A stretch of 64,000 bases of DNA from Oscillospiraceae bacterium (GCA_015067885.1 SVLO01000007.1:20352-84351); one strand, 5' to 3'. Positions 35,841 to 44,650 are shown, numbered from the stretch's first letter. Numbers and translations are program-made. Notes: generated by a model not told the origin, from the letters alone.

Positions 35841-35858
35841 AGTTAGCTTCATCTAACT
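35841..35858. promoter_or_regulatory. AGTTAG inverted repeat in the feoA leader
   Basis: Arms AGTTAG/CTAACT with a 6-base centre, located between the -10 box and the feoA Shine-Dalgarno. It is a good position for an iron-dependent repressor; a further CTAACT half-site is at 35901-35906 next to the -35. Confidence 0.55.
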
Positions 35859-35868
35859 TTCACGGGTG

Positions 35869-35897
35869 AGTATACACCCTCGCACAAAAGTTGTCAA
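35869..35897 (-). promoter_or_regulatory. Promoter of the feo operon
   Basis: Minus strand perfect TTGACA (35892-35897), a 17-base spacer and TATACT (35869-35874). Confidence 0.85.
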
Positions 35898-35918
35898 TAG
35901 CTAACTGAAATTTTTTCC

Positions 35919-35954
35919 AAAAAGACACCCCCATGTATCATACATGGGGGTGTC
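35919..35954 (-). terminator. Terminator of the rsmD-coaD-coiled-coil operon
   Basis: Near-perfect 15-bp palindrome GACACCCCCATGTAT/ATACATGGGGGTGTC, followed on the minus strand by TTTTT. It starts 15 bases after the coiled-coil gene. Confidence 0.88.
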
Positions 35955-35968
35955 CTGCCTTTTTGTTG

Positions 35969-36490
35969 TCAGTTATCCTCTGCCTCAGCGTCGAACACGA
36001 GGCGGGAAACGGTGCTTGTAACAGGTCCGGGGGCCCCGGCGGCGGCCCGGAAGCGGACGCGGGAACCCTGAATTTCCTTGTACGCCTCGGCCACAGCCTC
36101 CTCAGTGCGGCGCAGGGCATCCTCGCAGTACTCGTTGGCAGAGCGCTTGAGTTCGCGGCTGCGCTCCTCCGCCTGCTGCATCATCTCGGCGCTGCGCTGG
36201 CGAGCCTGGGCATAAATCTCGTTTTCAGCCAGCATCTGCTTGGCCTTATCCTCCGCCTGCTGGCGGATCAGGTCCGCCTCCCGCTTGGCGGAGGCGATGT
36301 ACTCCGTGCGCATATCCAAAAGGCGCTTGGCCTCAGCCAGTTCCATGGGGAACTGAGCGCGAATATCGTCGATGAGATCCAAAGCACGGTCCCGCTCCAC
36401 AGCGCACTTATCGCCGGAGAACGGCACATTCTTCGCCTCATCCACCATTTCAAAGAGCATATCCAGCAATTCTTCCACTCCGCTTGCCAT
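35969..36490 (-). CDS. Coiled-coil protein of unknown function downstream of coaD
   Basis: 173 residues, mostly one long charged helix (about 20-150) with coiled-coil character (LAEAKRLLDMRTEYIASAKR, QQAEDKAKQMLAENEIYAQA). It resembles DivIVA-tail or ATPase b-like proteins, but no defined family motif is seen. The ATG at 36490 begins 1 base after the coaD stop, so it is the third gene of the rsmD-coaD operon and may be translationally coupled. Confidence 0.83.
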   Translation of the reverse strand: MASGVEELLDMLFEMVDEAKNVPFSGDKCAVERDRALDLIDDIRAQFPMELAEAKRLLDMRTEYIASAKREADLIRQQAEDKAKQMLAENEIYAQARQRSAEMMQQAEERSRELKRSANEYCEDALRRTEEAVAEAYKEIQGSRVRFRAAAGAPGPVTSTVSRLVFDAEAEDN

Positions 36491-36491
36491 A

Positions 36492-36992
36492 TCAGTTACC
36501 CTTCCTTTCTTGTATCTGCTTTGCGCGTGCATTTACGTCATCTATAATTTCCCGGGGGACGAAATCGGTCAAATCCGCCCCATACTTGGCCAGCTCCTTC
36601 ACCACGGTGGAGCTGAGATAGGTATATTTCTCGCTGGAGGCGAGGAACATGGTCTCCAGCTCCGGGTTGAGCTTGCGGTTGGTCACCGCCATCTGAAACT
36701 CCTGCTCGAAGTCGGACACGGCCCGCAGTCCCTTGACCACCACGTGAGCGCCCCGGCGTTTGGCATAGGTGGCCAGCAGCTCGTCAGAGAAATCGACCTC
36801 CACGTTATCAAACCGCGCCGTCGCCCGGCGCAGCATATCCACCCGCTCGTCGGGGGTGAACATTCCCTGCTTGTTAAAGTTGACCATCACGCAGACGATG
36901 ACCTTATCGAAGCAGCGGCTGGCCCGCTTGATGATGTTCAGATGGCCCAGCGTCACCGGGTCAAAGCTGCCGGGATAGATGGCAATGCTCAT
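36492..36992 (-). CDS. coaD: Phosphopantetheine adenylyltransferase
   Basis: 166 residues. The enzyme joins ATP and 4'-phosphopantetheine to dephospho-CoA, the fourth step of CoA synthesis. Nucleotidyltransferase motif TLGH (14-17) within YPGSFDPVTLGHLNII; the second motif YLSSTVVKEL has Lys where most have Arg. Overlaps rsmD by 4 bases. CoA supply also feeds the carrier-protein system further right. Confidence 0.97.
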   Translation of the reverse strand: MSIAIYPGSFDPVTLGHLNIIKRASRCFDKVIVCVMVNFNKQGMFTPDERVDMLRRATARFDNVEVDFSDELLATYAKRRGAHVVVKGLRAVSDFEQEFQMAVTNRKLNPELETMFLASSEKYTYLSSTVVKELAKYGADLTDFVPREIIDDVNARAKQIQERKGN

Positions 36993-37546
36993 AGGGTCCC
37001 ACTCCCCTGTCGGCGGTATACAGTCAGCTTGATTTTGCCATAGCGGTACTCTTTCCCCTTTTCGTAGGGGGCGGCCAGTTCCGGCAATGGGGCGCTGTCT
37101 GCACTTTCACACACCATTATACCATGTTCCGCCAAAATGTCAAACTTTCCGATGGCAAAAATACAGTTTTCCAGCAACGGCGTGTTGTATGGCGGGTCCA
37201 ACAGGATCAGGTCAAATTTTTCCCGGCTGCCGGTCAAGAACGCAAGGGACTCCCCCTGCACCACCCGGGCCTTGTCCGAAAAGCCGGTGGCCTGCAAATT
37301 CTCCCTGATGATCGCCGCGGCCTGACGGCTTTGGTCCACGAAGGTGCAGCTTGCCGCACCGCGGGACAGGGCCTCGATCCCCAATTGGCCGGTGCCGCCG
37401 AACAGGTCCAGCACCTTTCTGCCCTCGATATCAAATTGTACGATATTGAACAGGGATTCCTTCACCTTGTCGGTGGTGGGCCGGGTGTCCATGCCGGGCA
37501 GCTCCTTCAGCCGCCGGCCCCGGGCTGTGCCGGAAATTACGCGCAT
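36989..37546 (-). CDS. rsmD: 16S rRNA (guanine966-N2)-methyltransferase
   Basis: 185 residues of the RsmD family. N-terminal MRVISGTARGRRL, SAM loop VLDLFGGTGQLGIEAL, and the catalytic DPPY at 117-120. It methylates G966 of 16S rRNA. First gene of an operon with coaD (4-base overlap), an arrangement common in Firmicutes. GGAAG precedes the ATG. Confidence 0.95.
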   Translation of the reverse strand: MRVISGTARGRRLKELPGMDTRPTTDKVKESLFNIVQFDIEGRKVLDLFGGTGQLGIEALSRGAASCTFVDQSRQAAAIIRENLQATGFSDKARVVQGESLAFLTGSREKFDLILLDPPYNTPLLENCIFAIGKFDILAEHGIMVCESADSAPLPELAAPYEKGKEYRYGKIKLTVYRRQGSGTL

Positions 37547-37591
37547 GATTCTTCTTCCTTTCTCTGCAACGGCGCGCCGGGTCGTCGCGCC

Positions 37592-39412
37592 CTACGCGTT
37601 CTTAAAATACTCATACACCGCCCGGGCGGTGCGCTTGTCCACCACTTCCGCCAGTTGCTCCAAACTTGCGGCTTTGATGGCCTTGACGGTCTTAAAATGC
37701 TTCAAAAGCTGCTGCCGCCGTTTCTCTCCCACCCCGGGAATATTGTCCAGCACCGAGCGTTTGACCCGGTCAGACTGTAGCTTGCGGTGGTACTCGATGG
37801 CAAAGCGGTGGGTATCCTCCTGGATTTGGCCGATAAGAGCAAACAGGGCGGGAATGGCCTGAATTCCGATCTCCCGCCCGTCCGGGCCGATGAGGGCCCG
37901 GGTGCGATGGCGGTCATCCTTGACCATTCCGTAAGCGGGGATGCTCACACCCATCTGCTCCATGACCTCCACGGCAACCCGCACGTGTTCCTGCCCGCCG
38001 TCTATGAGCAGCAGGTCAGGGCGCCCGCCAAAGGCCTCGTCCCCATCCAGCAGCCGCTGCAAACGGCGCTGCAGCACCTGTGCCATGGCGGCATAGTCGT
38101 CCGGGCCGTCCATGTTACGCAGCTTGAAATGCCGCCAGTCGCTCTTGCGCGGGCGGCCATCCTCATACACCACCATGGATGCCACGATGTCACTGCCCCC
38201 GGTGTTGGAGATGTCGTAAGACTCCACACGCCGTGGCGGCTCGGCAAGGCCCAGCATACGGCCCAGGGTCTGCAGCAGCTTGCTCTGCCGCTCGGCTCGG
38301 TTGGTGGCCCGCTCCACTTCCTCCCGGGCATTTTGATTGGCCAGCCGGATCAATTCCACCTTTGCCCCCCTCTGGGGTGTCAGCAGTTCCACCTTATGTC
38401 CCACCTGCTCGGTAAACAGGCGGGTCAGGGCCACCGCGTCGTCCAGCTCACAGGGCAGCAAAATCTGCCGGGGCAGCTCCCCCCGCCCGGCATAATACTG
38501 CCGCACAAGGCCGGAGATGATCTCTTGCTCGGCCTCCTCCATGGGGGTGTCGATGAGTTCCATGTCTTTGGCGGTCAGGTCGCCATCCACGTAGTGCAGC
38601 ACCACGAAGCAGCTTTTGACCTCGCCCCGGAAAAAGCCGGTCACGTCGGTGTCGGCCAGGGAGCCGGCCACCACCTTCTGCCGCTTGCTCAAAAGCTCAA
38701 TGGCACGCAGCCGGTCCCGAAGCAGGGCCGCCTGCTCAAAACGCAGGTCCTCTGCCGCCCGCTCCATCTCAGCGGTCAACTCCGCCGTCACATCCTTGAA
38801 CCGCCCTTCCAGCAGGCCGATGGCCTGGGTGATGGCACGGTCGTGGTCGGATCTCATCCCCGCATCCCGGCAATAGCCGTCACATTGACCCATGTGGTGG
38901 TTCAGACAGGGGCGCTCCCTGCCGATGTCCCGGGGAAACTGTTTCCCACAGGCGGGCAGGCGGAGTGCATTCCGGATGGCGTCAATGATGGCCTGCGTGC
39001 TTCCCCGGCTGGCGTAGGGGCCGAAGTAGCGCGCCCCATCCTGGGCCGGGCGGTTGGCCAGGGAAAAGCGGGGGTATTCCTCCCCCACGGAAAGACGGAT
39101 GTGGGGATACCCCTTGTCGTCCTTCAGCAGGATGTTGTACCGGGGCTGGTGCCGCTTGATAAGGGAGTTTTCCAGCACCAGGGCCTCGAACTCGCTGTCT
39201 GCAATGATGACGTCAAAATGGTCGATCTGGGCCACCATGGCCCGGGTCTTGCCGGAGTGGCCGGCAGAGTCCTGAAAGTATTGGCTCACACGGTTGCGCA
39301 AGGCTTTTGCCTTGCCAACGTAGATGACCTGGCTGTGCTTGTCCTGCATGATGTAGACGCCAGGCTTCAGGGGCAGCGAATGTGCCTTATCCCGCAATTG
39401 CTCAAAGGTCAT
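37592..39412 (-). CDS. uvrC: UvrABC excinuclease subunit C
   Basis: 606 residues, making both incisions in nucleotide excision repair. The N-terminal GIY-YIG domain has KPGVYIMQDKHSQVIYVGKA (17-36). Next come the Cys-rich region (CLNHHMGQCDGYC), the UVR motif, the RNase H-like domain (VESYDISNTGGSDIVASMVV and LLLIDGGQEHV), and the C-terminal HhH pair (VLDNIPGVGEKRRQQLLKHF). GGAGG precedes the ATG. uvrA/uvrB are not in the window. Confidence 0.97.
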   Translation of the reverse strand: MTFEQLRDKAHSLPLKPGVYIMQDKHSQVIYVGKAKALRNRVSQYFQDSAGHSGKTRAMVAQIDHFDVIIADSEFEALVLENSLIKRHQPRYNILLKDDKGYPHIRLSVGEEYPRFSLANRPAQDGARYFGPYASRGSTQAIIDAIRNALRLPACGKQFPRDIGRERPCLNHHMGQCDGYCRDAGMRSDHDRAITQAIGLLEGRFKDVTAELTAEMERAAEDLRFEQAALLRDRLRAIELLSKRQKVVAGSLADTDVTGFFRGEVKSCFVVLHYVDGDLTAKDMELIDTPMEEAEQEIISGLVRQYYAGRGELPRQILLPCELDDAVALTRLFTEQVGHKVELLTPQRGAKVELIRLANQNAREEVERATNRAERQSKLLQTLGRMLGLAEPPRRVESYDISNTGGSDIVASMVVYEDGRPRKSDWRHFKLRNMDGPDDYAAMAQVLQRRLQRLLDGDEAFGGRPDLLLIDGGQEHVRVAVEVMEQMGVSIPAYGMVKDDRHRTRALIGPDGREIGIQAIPALFALIGQIQEDTHRFAIEYHRKLQSDRVKRSVLDNIPGVGEKRRQQLLKHFKTVKAIKAASLEQLAEVVDKRTARAVYEYFKNA

Positions 39413-39448
39413 GGCGTGAGCCTCCTTTCACAGAATTTTCTGCTTTCG

Positions 39449-40234
39449 TTACGCCTGCTGGCCGCGGTAATATTCCACCCGATCGGCCAGCTTCTTCGCC
39501 GCCCGGCCGGCGTGCTGATAGTACTGCTCCGGTGTCCAGCCGTCGTACACGTCGCTGGCCGGAGCGCACAGCTCCAGCATCAGGCTGCGGTCGTAGTCCA
39601 CCGCCGCGATGGAGGCCGCCACCCGCTCGTAGTCGATTTTTCCGTCGTAGGGAATCAAGTGTTCGTCCCGCCCGAAGCGGTTGTCGTGGACGTGGAGCTG
39701 GCTGAGCCGATCACCGAACAGGGGCATATACCGCCGCCCGTTGGCAAAGGCCTCCTCATGTCCCACGTCCCAGCAGAAGCCGGCAGTGGGGAACTGCTCA
39801 AAGGCAAAGGCGATATTGGCCAAATACCGCTGGTTTTCAAAGGCGATCTTCACCCCGCGCTCGTCGGCATAGTCCACCAGCGCCTTAAACCGCTGATAAC
39901 CCGCCTCGTTGATACGGGGCGCGACGCCGGAGGACAGGTGTACCACCGACACGGGGATGCCGTTTGCCGCGCACAGGTCCACGCTGCGCTTTTGGCGGTC
40001 CAGCATGACCTCGCCCGCCTCCCCCTCCTGCCACAGGTCGTTGAGTTCCTTGCCCAGGGGGGCGTGGAGGCTTTCGCAGGCGATACCCGCTTTTTGGATG
40101 GCCTGCAGCAGGGCGTCCCGCCTGGGATTCTCCGCAATGACAAAGGTGGTTTCAAAGCCGTTTTCCCGCATCAGCCTGATCTGCAGATCAATGTCGATGT
40201 CGCCAAAGGCGTTCATGTTGATTCCGATTTTCAT
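39449..40234 (-). CDS. Sugar phosphate isomerase/epimerase-like TIM barrel
   Basis: 261 residues of the xylose isomerase-like/AP endonuclease 2 superfamily. Metal-ligand candidates include E in KIAFENQRY, D and H in CWDVGHEEAF, H in QLHVHDN, and E in LMLELCAP. The substrate is unknown. ATG at 40234 with AAGGA 7 bases upstream. It stands alone between uvrC and ptsH, with 36 bases to uvrC. Confidence 0.85.
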   Translation of the reverse strand: MKIGINMNAFGDIDIDLQIRLMRENGFETTFVIAENPRRDALLQAIQKAGIACESLHAPLGKELNDLWQEGEAGEVMLDRQKRSVDLCAANGIPVSVVHLSSGVAPRINEAGYQRFKALVDYADERGVKIAFENQRYLANIAFAFEQFPTAGFCWDVGHEEAFANGRRYMPLFGDRLSQLHVHDNRFGRDEHLIPYDGKIDYERVAASIAAVDYDRSLMLELCAPASDVYDGWTPEQYYQHAGRAAKKLADRVEYYRGQQA

Positions 40235-40317
40235 GGATTTTCCTTCTTTCACACAGTGGGTTTGATTTATTATCTTCCATCACCGGAAAATTGTCAACCG
40301 CAAAGGAATGTGGGAAC

Positions 40318-40354
40318 AAAAAACGGCATAGTCGAATGTTCTTCGACTATGCCG
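40318..40354 (-). terminator. Terminator of ptsH
   Basis: 13-bp stem CGGCATAGTCGAA/TTCGACTATGCCG, loop of 5, then six Ts on the minus strand; 25 bases after the ptsH stop. Confidence 0.88.
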
Positions 40355-40378
40355 ATATTTTGGGTGTGACCTATTTGC

Positions 40379-40642
40379 TTACTCAGCGAAATCAGAAGAA
40401 ATCAGCTGAACCAGCGCCTCGACAGCTTCCTGCTCGTCGGCGCCGTCCGCAATCAGATTGATAGCGGTGCCCTTGATAATGCCCAGGGAGAGAACGCCCA
40501 GCAGGCTCTTGGCGTTGACCTTGCGATCCTCGCGCTCGACCCAGATGGAACTTTTGAACTCGTTGGCCTTCTGAATGAAGAACGTGGCAGGGCGAGCGTG
40601 CAGGCCCACCTGATTGTTCACAATGGCTTCCTTGCTATACAT
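40379..40642 (-). CDS. ptsH: HPr phosphocarrier protein
   Basis: 87 residues. H15 in GLHARPAT accepts phosphate from PEP via enzyme I, and S46 in NAKSLLGVL is the regulatory site for HPr kinase. Both are intact, so it can serve in sugar transport and catabolite repression. ptsI is not adjacent. ATG at 40642 with GGAGGTG about 10 bases upstream. Own promoter and terminator. Confidence 0.95.
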   Translation of the reverse strand: MYSKEAIVNNQVGLHARPATFFIQKANEFKSSIWVEREDRKVNAKSLLGVLSLGIIKGTAINLIADGADEQEAVEALVQLISSDFAE

Positions 40643-40685
40643 ACTTGCTTTGCACCTCCGCTTCACACGGCGTATTTTCACCCAT

Positions 40686-40715
40686 AGCATATCAAATTAC
40701 CCACTGTTTCGTCAA
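40686..40715 (-). promoter_or_regulatory. Promoter of ptsH
   Basis: Minus strand TTGACG (40710-40715), an 18-base spacer ending TGA, and TATGCT (40686-40691). Confidence 0.7.
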
Positions 40716-40841
40716 CGGCAATTTGAACAAATCCACGGCCTTAAGTTGGTAAAAATAACAGTTTCCCCTGTCACTCTGCCCAAAAAATTGCTATGGACTT
40801 CTGCTGAACAACTGTCCATACATCACGGACATCCTCCGCGA

Positions 40842-41915
40842 TCATTCCCCTTGAGCGCACTTCAAAAACTCTGCTAAATCCTGGGCGTAAAGATGATACA
40901 GCCCAAACAGCAACTGCTGCTTTTTCACTTCCACGTCTTCGCGCAGGATATCACCCACCAGGAGGGGCGGAAAGAGCGCCAGCTTTCCGACTGTACCCCA
41001 ACCGAACTTGAATTTTGCGTTCTTCTTTTGTTTTTCCGAAATCTGCAGGGTATTCATCGCTGCGAGGAATTCCTTATAATTCTTCGATTTGCTTAACGCG
41101 CCCGGGTCCGCCTCAATGGTCGCAATATGGTCGTTCCACCCGTATTTCACGCCAAATCGCTCAAAGCGGGTCTGCTCAGCCGTTAACGGCGCGGTGTGCT
41201 TAACCTTTCCAATGATCAGTACCTTGTCGTCAGAGGTTAATTTGTCACGAAACGCTTCCCAAGCCGCTTCATTCCAAATAATCGTATGCACCGTCCCGTC
41301 CTTTGTCCCAACAACGGCGTCCTCATCAATATCGTCTTCCGCCTTGATCAGCTTGTCCAGTTCGGTACTCAGCAGTTTGTTTTTGCAGACGATGATCAGG
41401 GTGGTCACCCCTTCATCCACATCTGCGTCAAATTCCGCCTGTACCTTGGCCTTTTCCGCCTTCTTATTTGCAATCAGCTTCGCACCCCGGTAGATCATAT
41501 ACTCCGGCGATACGAAACCGCCAATTTTGACCATGGTGGCAAATATATGATCGGGGACTTTAGTCAGAAAGCCTTGGGCCGTATTTGCAGCCGGATAAAA
41601 CAACCCAACAACGCCGAGCAGAACTTCTATAGTTTTTTTCACCGCTCCCGGGTTGTTCTCCGCAAGCGCAAACACGCTGACGTATTTCAATACATCTGCA
41701 ACGCTTTTCCACTTTGCGCTTTCCAGGGCATCCACATTCATGATCGCTTTCAGCTGTTCGATTTCTTCTTTCTCCAGCTTGCGATTGCCGACTTCCTTGT
41801 CAATGGCATTTACGAGGACTTGAATATCATCCCCCTTAACAGACTGCGAGATCTTTTCGATATTCAGAAGAACAGACTGGCTGCTGTCAGCTTTTTGTTT
41901 CGTTGCCACGTTCAT
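40842..41915 (-). CDS. Unrecognised 357-residue protein
   Basis: Not assigned to any family. The N-terminal ~100 residues are helical and charged. A hydrophobic stretch (IEVLLGVVGLFYPAANTA, ~96-113) may touch the membrane. The C-terminal half looks alpha/beta, with VTTLIIVCKN, KVLIIGKV and RFGVKYGWNDHIATIEADPG. It is AT-richer than its neighbours, has a weak Shine-Dalgarno (AAAGGTGC close to the ATG), and sits directly downstream of a duplicated mutS2 3' end, all of which suggest horizontal arrival. Confidence 0.8.
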   Translation of the reverse strand: MNVATKQKADSSQSVLLNIEKISQSVKGDDIQVLVNAIDKEVGNRKLEKEEIEQLKAIMNVDALESAKWKSVADVLKYVSVFALAENNPGAVKKTIEVLLGVVGLFYPAANTAQGFLTKVPDHIFATMVKIGGFVSPEYMIYRGAKLIANKKAEKAKVQAEFDADVDEGVTTLIIVCKNKLLSTELDKLIKAEDDIDEDAVVGTKDGTVHTIIWNEAAWEAFRDKLTSDDKVLIIGKVKHTAPLTAEQTRFERFGVKYGWNDHIATIEADPGALSKSKNYKEFLAAMNTLQISEKQKKNAKFKFGWGTVGKLALFPPLLVGDILREDVEVKKQQLLFGLYHLYAQDLAEFLKCAQGE

Positions 41916-41966
41916 GCACCTTTCTTTCTGTGTGTTCGGTTGTTCTTCCGCATTTGCAACCGCAAC

Positions 41967-41993
41967 TTACCGCAATTCCGCCACGGTAACACC
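41967..41993. repeat. Duplicate of the mutS2 3' end, distal copy
   Basis: 27 bases identical to 42134-42160, the last codons and stop of mutS2. Beyond the identity it still resembles coding sequence (GAGGACGG against GAAGATGG), as if left over from a diverged mutS2 allele. Confidence 0.8.
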
Positions 41994-41999
41994 GTCCTC

Positions 42000-42051
42000 A
42001 AGGCGCAGTCCCTTTCTGCGGAAAGGGTTTGTGCTTCGCACCCTGCGCCTT
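42000..42051. other. Three-way-junction palindromic element
   Basis: Outer stem AAGGCGCAG (42000-42008)/CTGCGCCTT (42043-42051) enclosing two hairpins, CCCTTTC/GAAAGGG (42010-42027) and GTGC/GCAC (42031-42041). It lies between the two copies of the mutS2 end. The remaining bases to 42133 are GC-rich and hold no gene. Confidence 0.55.
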
Positions 42052-42133
42052 CCGGGTGGGAACCCCGTTCCCCCCGGATGCCCCCCTCCGGCCTCCGGCG
42101 GGGACGTGGGGTTTTTGTTCCGTAACTTTTGGG

Positions 42134-42160
42134 TTACCGCAATTCCGCCACGGTAACACC
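42134..42160. repeat. mutS2 3'-end repeat, proximal copy
   Basis: The authentic 3' end of mutS2; the first three bases are the complement of its stop codon. Identical to 41967-41993 at a distance of 167 bases. Confidence 0.8.
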
Positions 42161-44509
42161 ATCTTCACCTTCGCCGTAGCGGCCGGGGCGGAAACTCTTG
42201 ACGTATCGGCTGTGCTTGAGATGTTCCCGCACCGCCTTACGCACGGCACCGGTCCCCTTACCGTGTATGATGCGCACACTCTCCAAGTGGCCCAGCAGGG
42301 CATTGTCCAGGAAAATATCAAGGCTTGCCAGGGCCTCGTCCACCATCATGCCACGCAGGTCCACCTCGCTGCTGGCGGCGGTGGTACGCAGGGTGCGCTC
42401 AGCACGACGAATGACCTTGCCTGCCTCTTTCCTGGCGTGGGCGGCGGAGTCCTCCACCACCCGGACCTCCTCCTGCTTGGCTGTGATCTTCAGGATACCC
42501 GCCTGCAGCTGCAGAATACCGTCCTTGTTGACGGAAATGACCTGGGCCTTGGTACCCATGGACACCAGTTCCACCATATCCCCCGCCACAGCGGGACGGG
42601 TGGGCGGCGGCAGTTCTTCTTCCGGCTGGGCGCCGATGGTGCGCTCCGCCTCGTTCAGCAGGCGGCGCGCCTCAGCCCGGCGGTCGTTCACCGCCTGCCA
42701 GTTGTCCTGCTTCTGTTGCTGACGGCGCATATCCTTCAGCTCGGCAAAGACCTGGTCGCTGGCCTGTCGGGCCTGCTCGATGATCTCCCGGGCCTCGGCC
42801 TGGGCCTTTTCCACCACCTTGGCCCTCTCCTGCTCCAGCCGTTTGCGGTGTTCCTCCACGGTTTTGGCGGACTGCTCCATCTCCAGCCGTAACTGGGCGG
42901 CCCGGAGCTTCTCCCGCTCCATCTCCTGCCGTTGCTCATCCAACTGGGTCAGCACGTCTTCAAACCGGACGCTCTCCGCGTCCAGCCGCTGGGCCGCCCG
43001 CTGGACCACTTCCTCGGACAGGCCCAGCCGCCGGGAAATGGCAAATGCATTGGACTTGCCGGGAATTCCCACGATAAGGCGATAGGTGGGGGCCAGAGTC
43101 TCCACGTTGAATTCACAACTGGCATTTTCCACCCCCGGGGTGGTCATGGCGTAGTGTTTCAACTCCGCGTAGTGGGTGGTGGCGGCCACCTTAGCCCCCT
43201 GTCGGCGTGCCTGCTCGATGATGGCGGCGGCCAGGGCCGCGCCCTCCACCGGGTCGGTACCGGCCCCCAGCTCGTCCATCAGCACCAACGTATCCTCGTC
43301 CGCCTGCTCCAACACCCCCACGATGGTAGTCATGTGGGAGGAGAAGGTGGACAGGGATTGTGCAATGGACTGCTCGTCACCGATATCGGCCAGCACGCGG
43401 TCAAATACCCGCACGGCGCTGTCCGCCCCGGCGGGAATGTGCAGGCCGCACTGAGCCATGAGGGTCAGCAGGCCCATGGTCTTCAGGGTAACGGTCTTGC
43501 CGCCGGTGTTTGGGCCGGTGATGACCAGGGTATCAAACCGCTCCCCAAGCTCCAAATCGTTGGCAACCGCCGTCTTTCGGTCCAACAGGGGGTGCCGCGC
43601 CTTTACAAGGCTCAGCCCCTTACCGGACAGGCGCGGCTGGCTTGCGTCCATGCGGGTGGCCAGCTTGGCCCGGGCGAAGATGCAATCCAGCAGCACCAGC
43701 AGGTCGTAGTTTTGCAGAATGTCTTCTTTGTGGGCCGCCGCCTCGGCAGACAGCTCCGCCAGGATACGGTCGATCTCCTTCTGCTCCCGGGTCTGCAGCT
43801 CCCGCAGCTCGTTGTTGGCCTTGACCACCCCCATAGGCTCGATAAAGAATGTGGAACCGGTGGAGGACACATCATGCACAAGGCCGGGAATGTCGTTTTT
43901 ATGCTCGGACTTCACCGGCACCACGTAGCGGTTGGCCCGGATGGTAATAATGGACTCCTGCAAATACTTGGCCTGATTAGACGAGATGATTTTCTGCAAA
44001 ATCTCCCGCACTTTGGCCTGGGTGGCCCGGATGAGCCGACGGATGGAGGCCAGCTCCGCGCTGGCGGAGTCGGCGATCTCGTCGTCGCCCAAAATGGAGC
44101 CGCTGATACGGTCCTCCAAATAACGATTGGGCGTCAGGCTGCGAAACAGGTGGTTGATACAGTTGTCCTCCCCGGCGCCGTCGCCGTACTCCCGCACGGT
44201 GCGGGCGCTGCGCAGCACCCCGGCGATCTCAGTCAGCTCCCGGGTGTTCAGGCTGCCCCCCATGTCCGCCCGCTGCAAGCTGGCCCCCACGGGCTTTACG
44301 TCGCCCAGGCCGGGGGTACCACGCAGGACCAGCAGCTTTACCGCCGCGGCGGTTTCCTCCTGGGCCCGCTGCACATCGTCCCGGTCGGTCATGGGCCGCA
44401 GGGCAAGGGCCCGGTCCTTCCCCTCCCGGGTGGCGGCCTGGTCGGCCAGCATCTCCAAAACCCGGGGCAGCTCCAGGGTCTGTATGGACTTTTCAAACAG
44501 GTCGGTCAT
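42134..44509 (-). CDS. mutS2: MutS2 endonuclease/ribosome-rescue factor
   Basis: 791 residues. The clamp/lever region leads to the ABC ATPase domain with Walker A TGPNTGGKT near residue 330. A long coiled coil follows (~510-640), then a KOW-like segment and the C-terminal Smr domain (VDLRGMMVDEALASLD and RIIHGKGTGAVRKAV, ~715-791). It acts on collided ribosomes and in suppressing recombination in other bacteria. ATG at 44509 with AAGGA upstream; longer frames are antisense read-through. Confidence 0.95.
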   Translation of the reverse strand: MTDLFEKSIQTLELPRVLEMLADQAATREGKDRALALRPMTDRDDVQRAQEETAAAVKLLVLRGTPGLGDVKPVGASLQRADMGGSLNTRELTEIAGVLRSARTVREYGDGAGEDNCINHLFRSLTPNRYLEDRISGSILGDDEIADSASAELASIRRLIRATQAKVREILQKIISSNQAKYLQESIITIRANRYVVPVKSEHKNDIPGLVHDVSSTGSTFFIEPMGVVKANNELRELQTREQKEIDRILAELSAEAAAHKEDILQNYDLLVLLDCIFARAKLATRMDASQPRLSGKGLSLVKARHPLLDRKTAVANDLELGERFDTLVITGPNTGGKTVTLKTMGLLTLMAQCGLHIPAGADSAVRVFDRVLADIGDEQSIAQSLSTFSSHMTTIVGVLEQADEDTLVLMDELGAGTDPVEGAALAAAIIEQARRQGAKVAATTHYAELKHYAMTTPGVENASCEFNVETLAPTYRLIVGIPGKSNAFAISRRLGLSEEVVQRAAQRLDAESVRFEDVLTQLDEQRQEMEREKLRAAQLRLEMEQSAKTVEEHRKRLEQERAKVVEKAQAEAREIIEQARQASDQVFAELKDMRRQQQKQDNWQAVNDRRAEARRLLNEAERTIGAQPEEELPPPTRPAVAGDMVELVSMGTKAQVISVNKDGILQLQAGILKITAKQEEVRVVEDSAAHARKEAGKVIRRAERTLRTTAASSEVDLRGMMVDEALASLDIFLDNALLGHLESVRIIHGKGTGAVRKAVREHLKHSRYVKSFRPGRYGEGEDGVTVAELR

Positions 44510-44540
44510 GGCAGTGTTCCTTCCGAAGATGGTTTTCTTT

Positions 44541-44570
44541 ATCATACACCATATCGGTCCGTTTGCGCAA
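44541..44570 (-). promoter_or_regulatory. Promoter of mutS2
   Basis: Minus strand TTGCGC (44565-44570), an 18-base spacer and TATGAT (44541-44546) preceded by TG, about 30 bases before the ATG. Confidence 0.55.
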
Positions 44571-44650
44571 GGTTCATGCTGTTTTTTCTGTGACCCTCCG
44601 CCCCGCCCCGGCATAGTCTGTTGCAGATATGAAAAACGGAGGGGTCGGTT

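Noticed and set aside
37787..40369. 860-codon plus-strand frame opposite uvrC and the TIM-barrel gene
   Set aside because: It spans two real genes and their intergenic region on the other strand and shows no domain; an artefact of GC-rich codon use.
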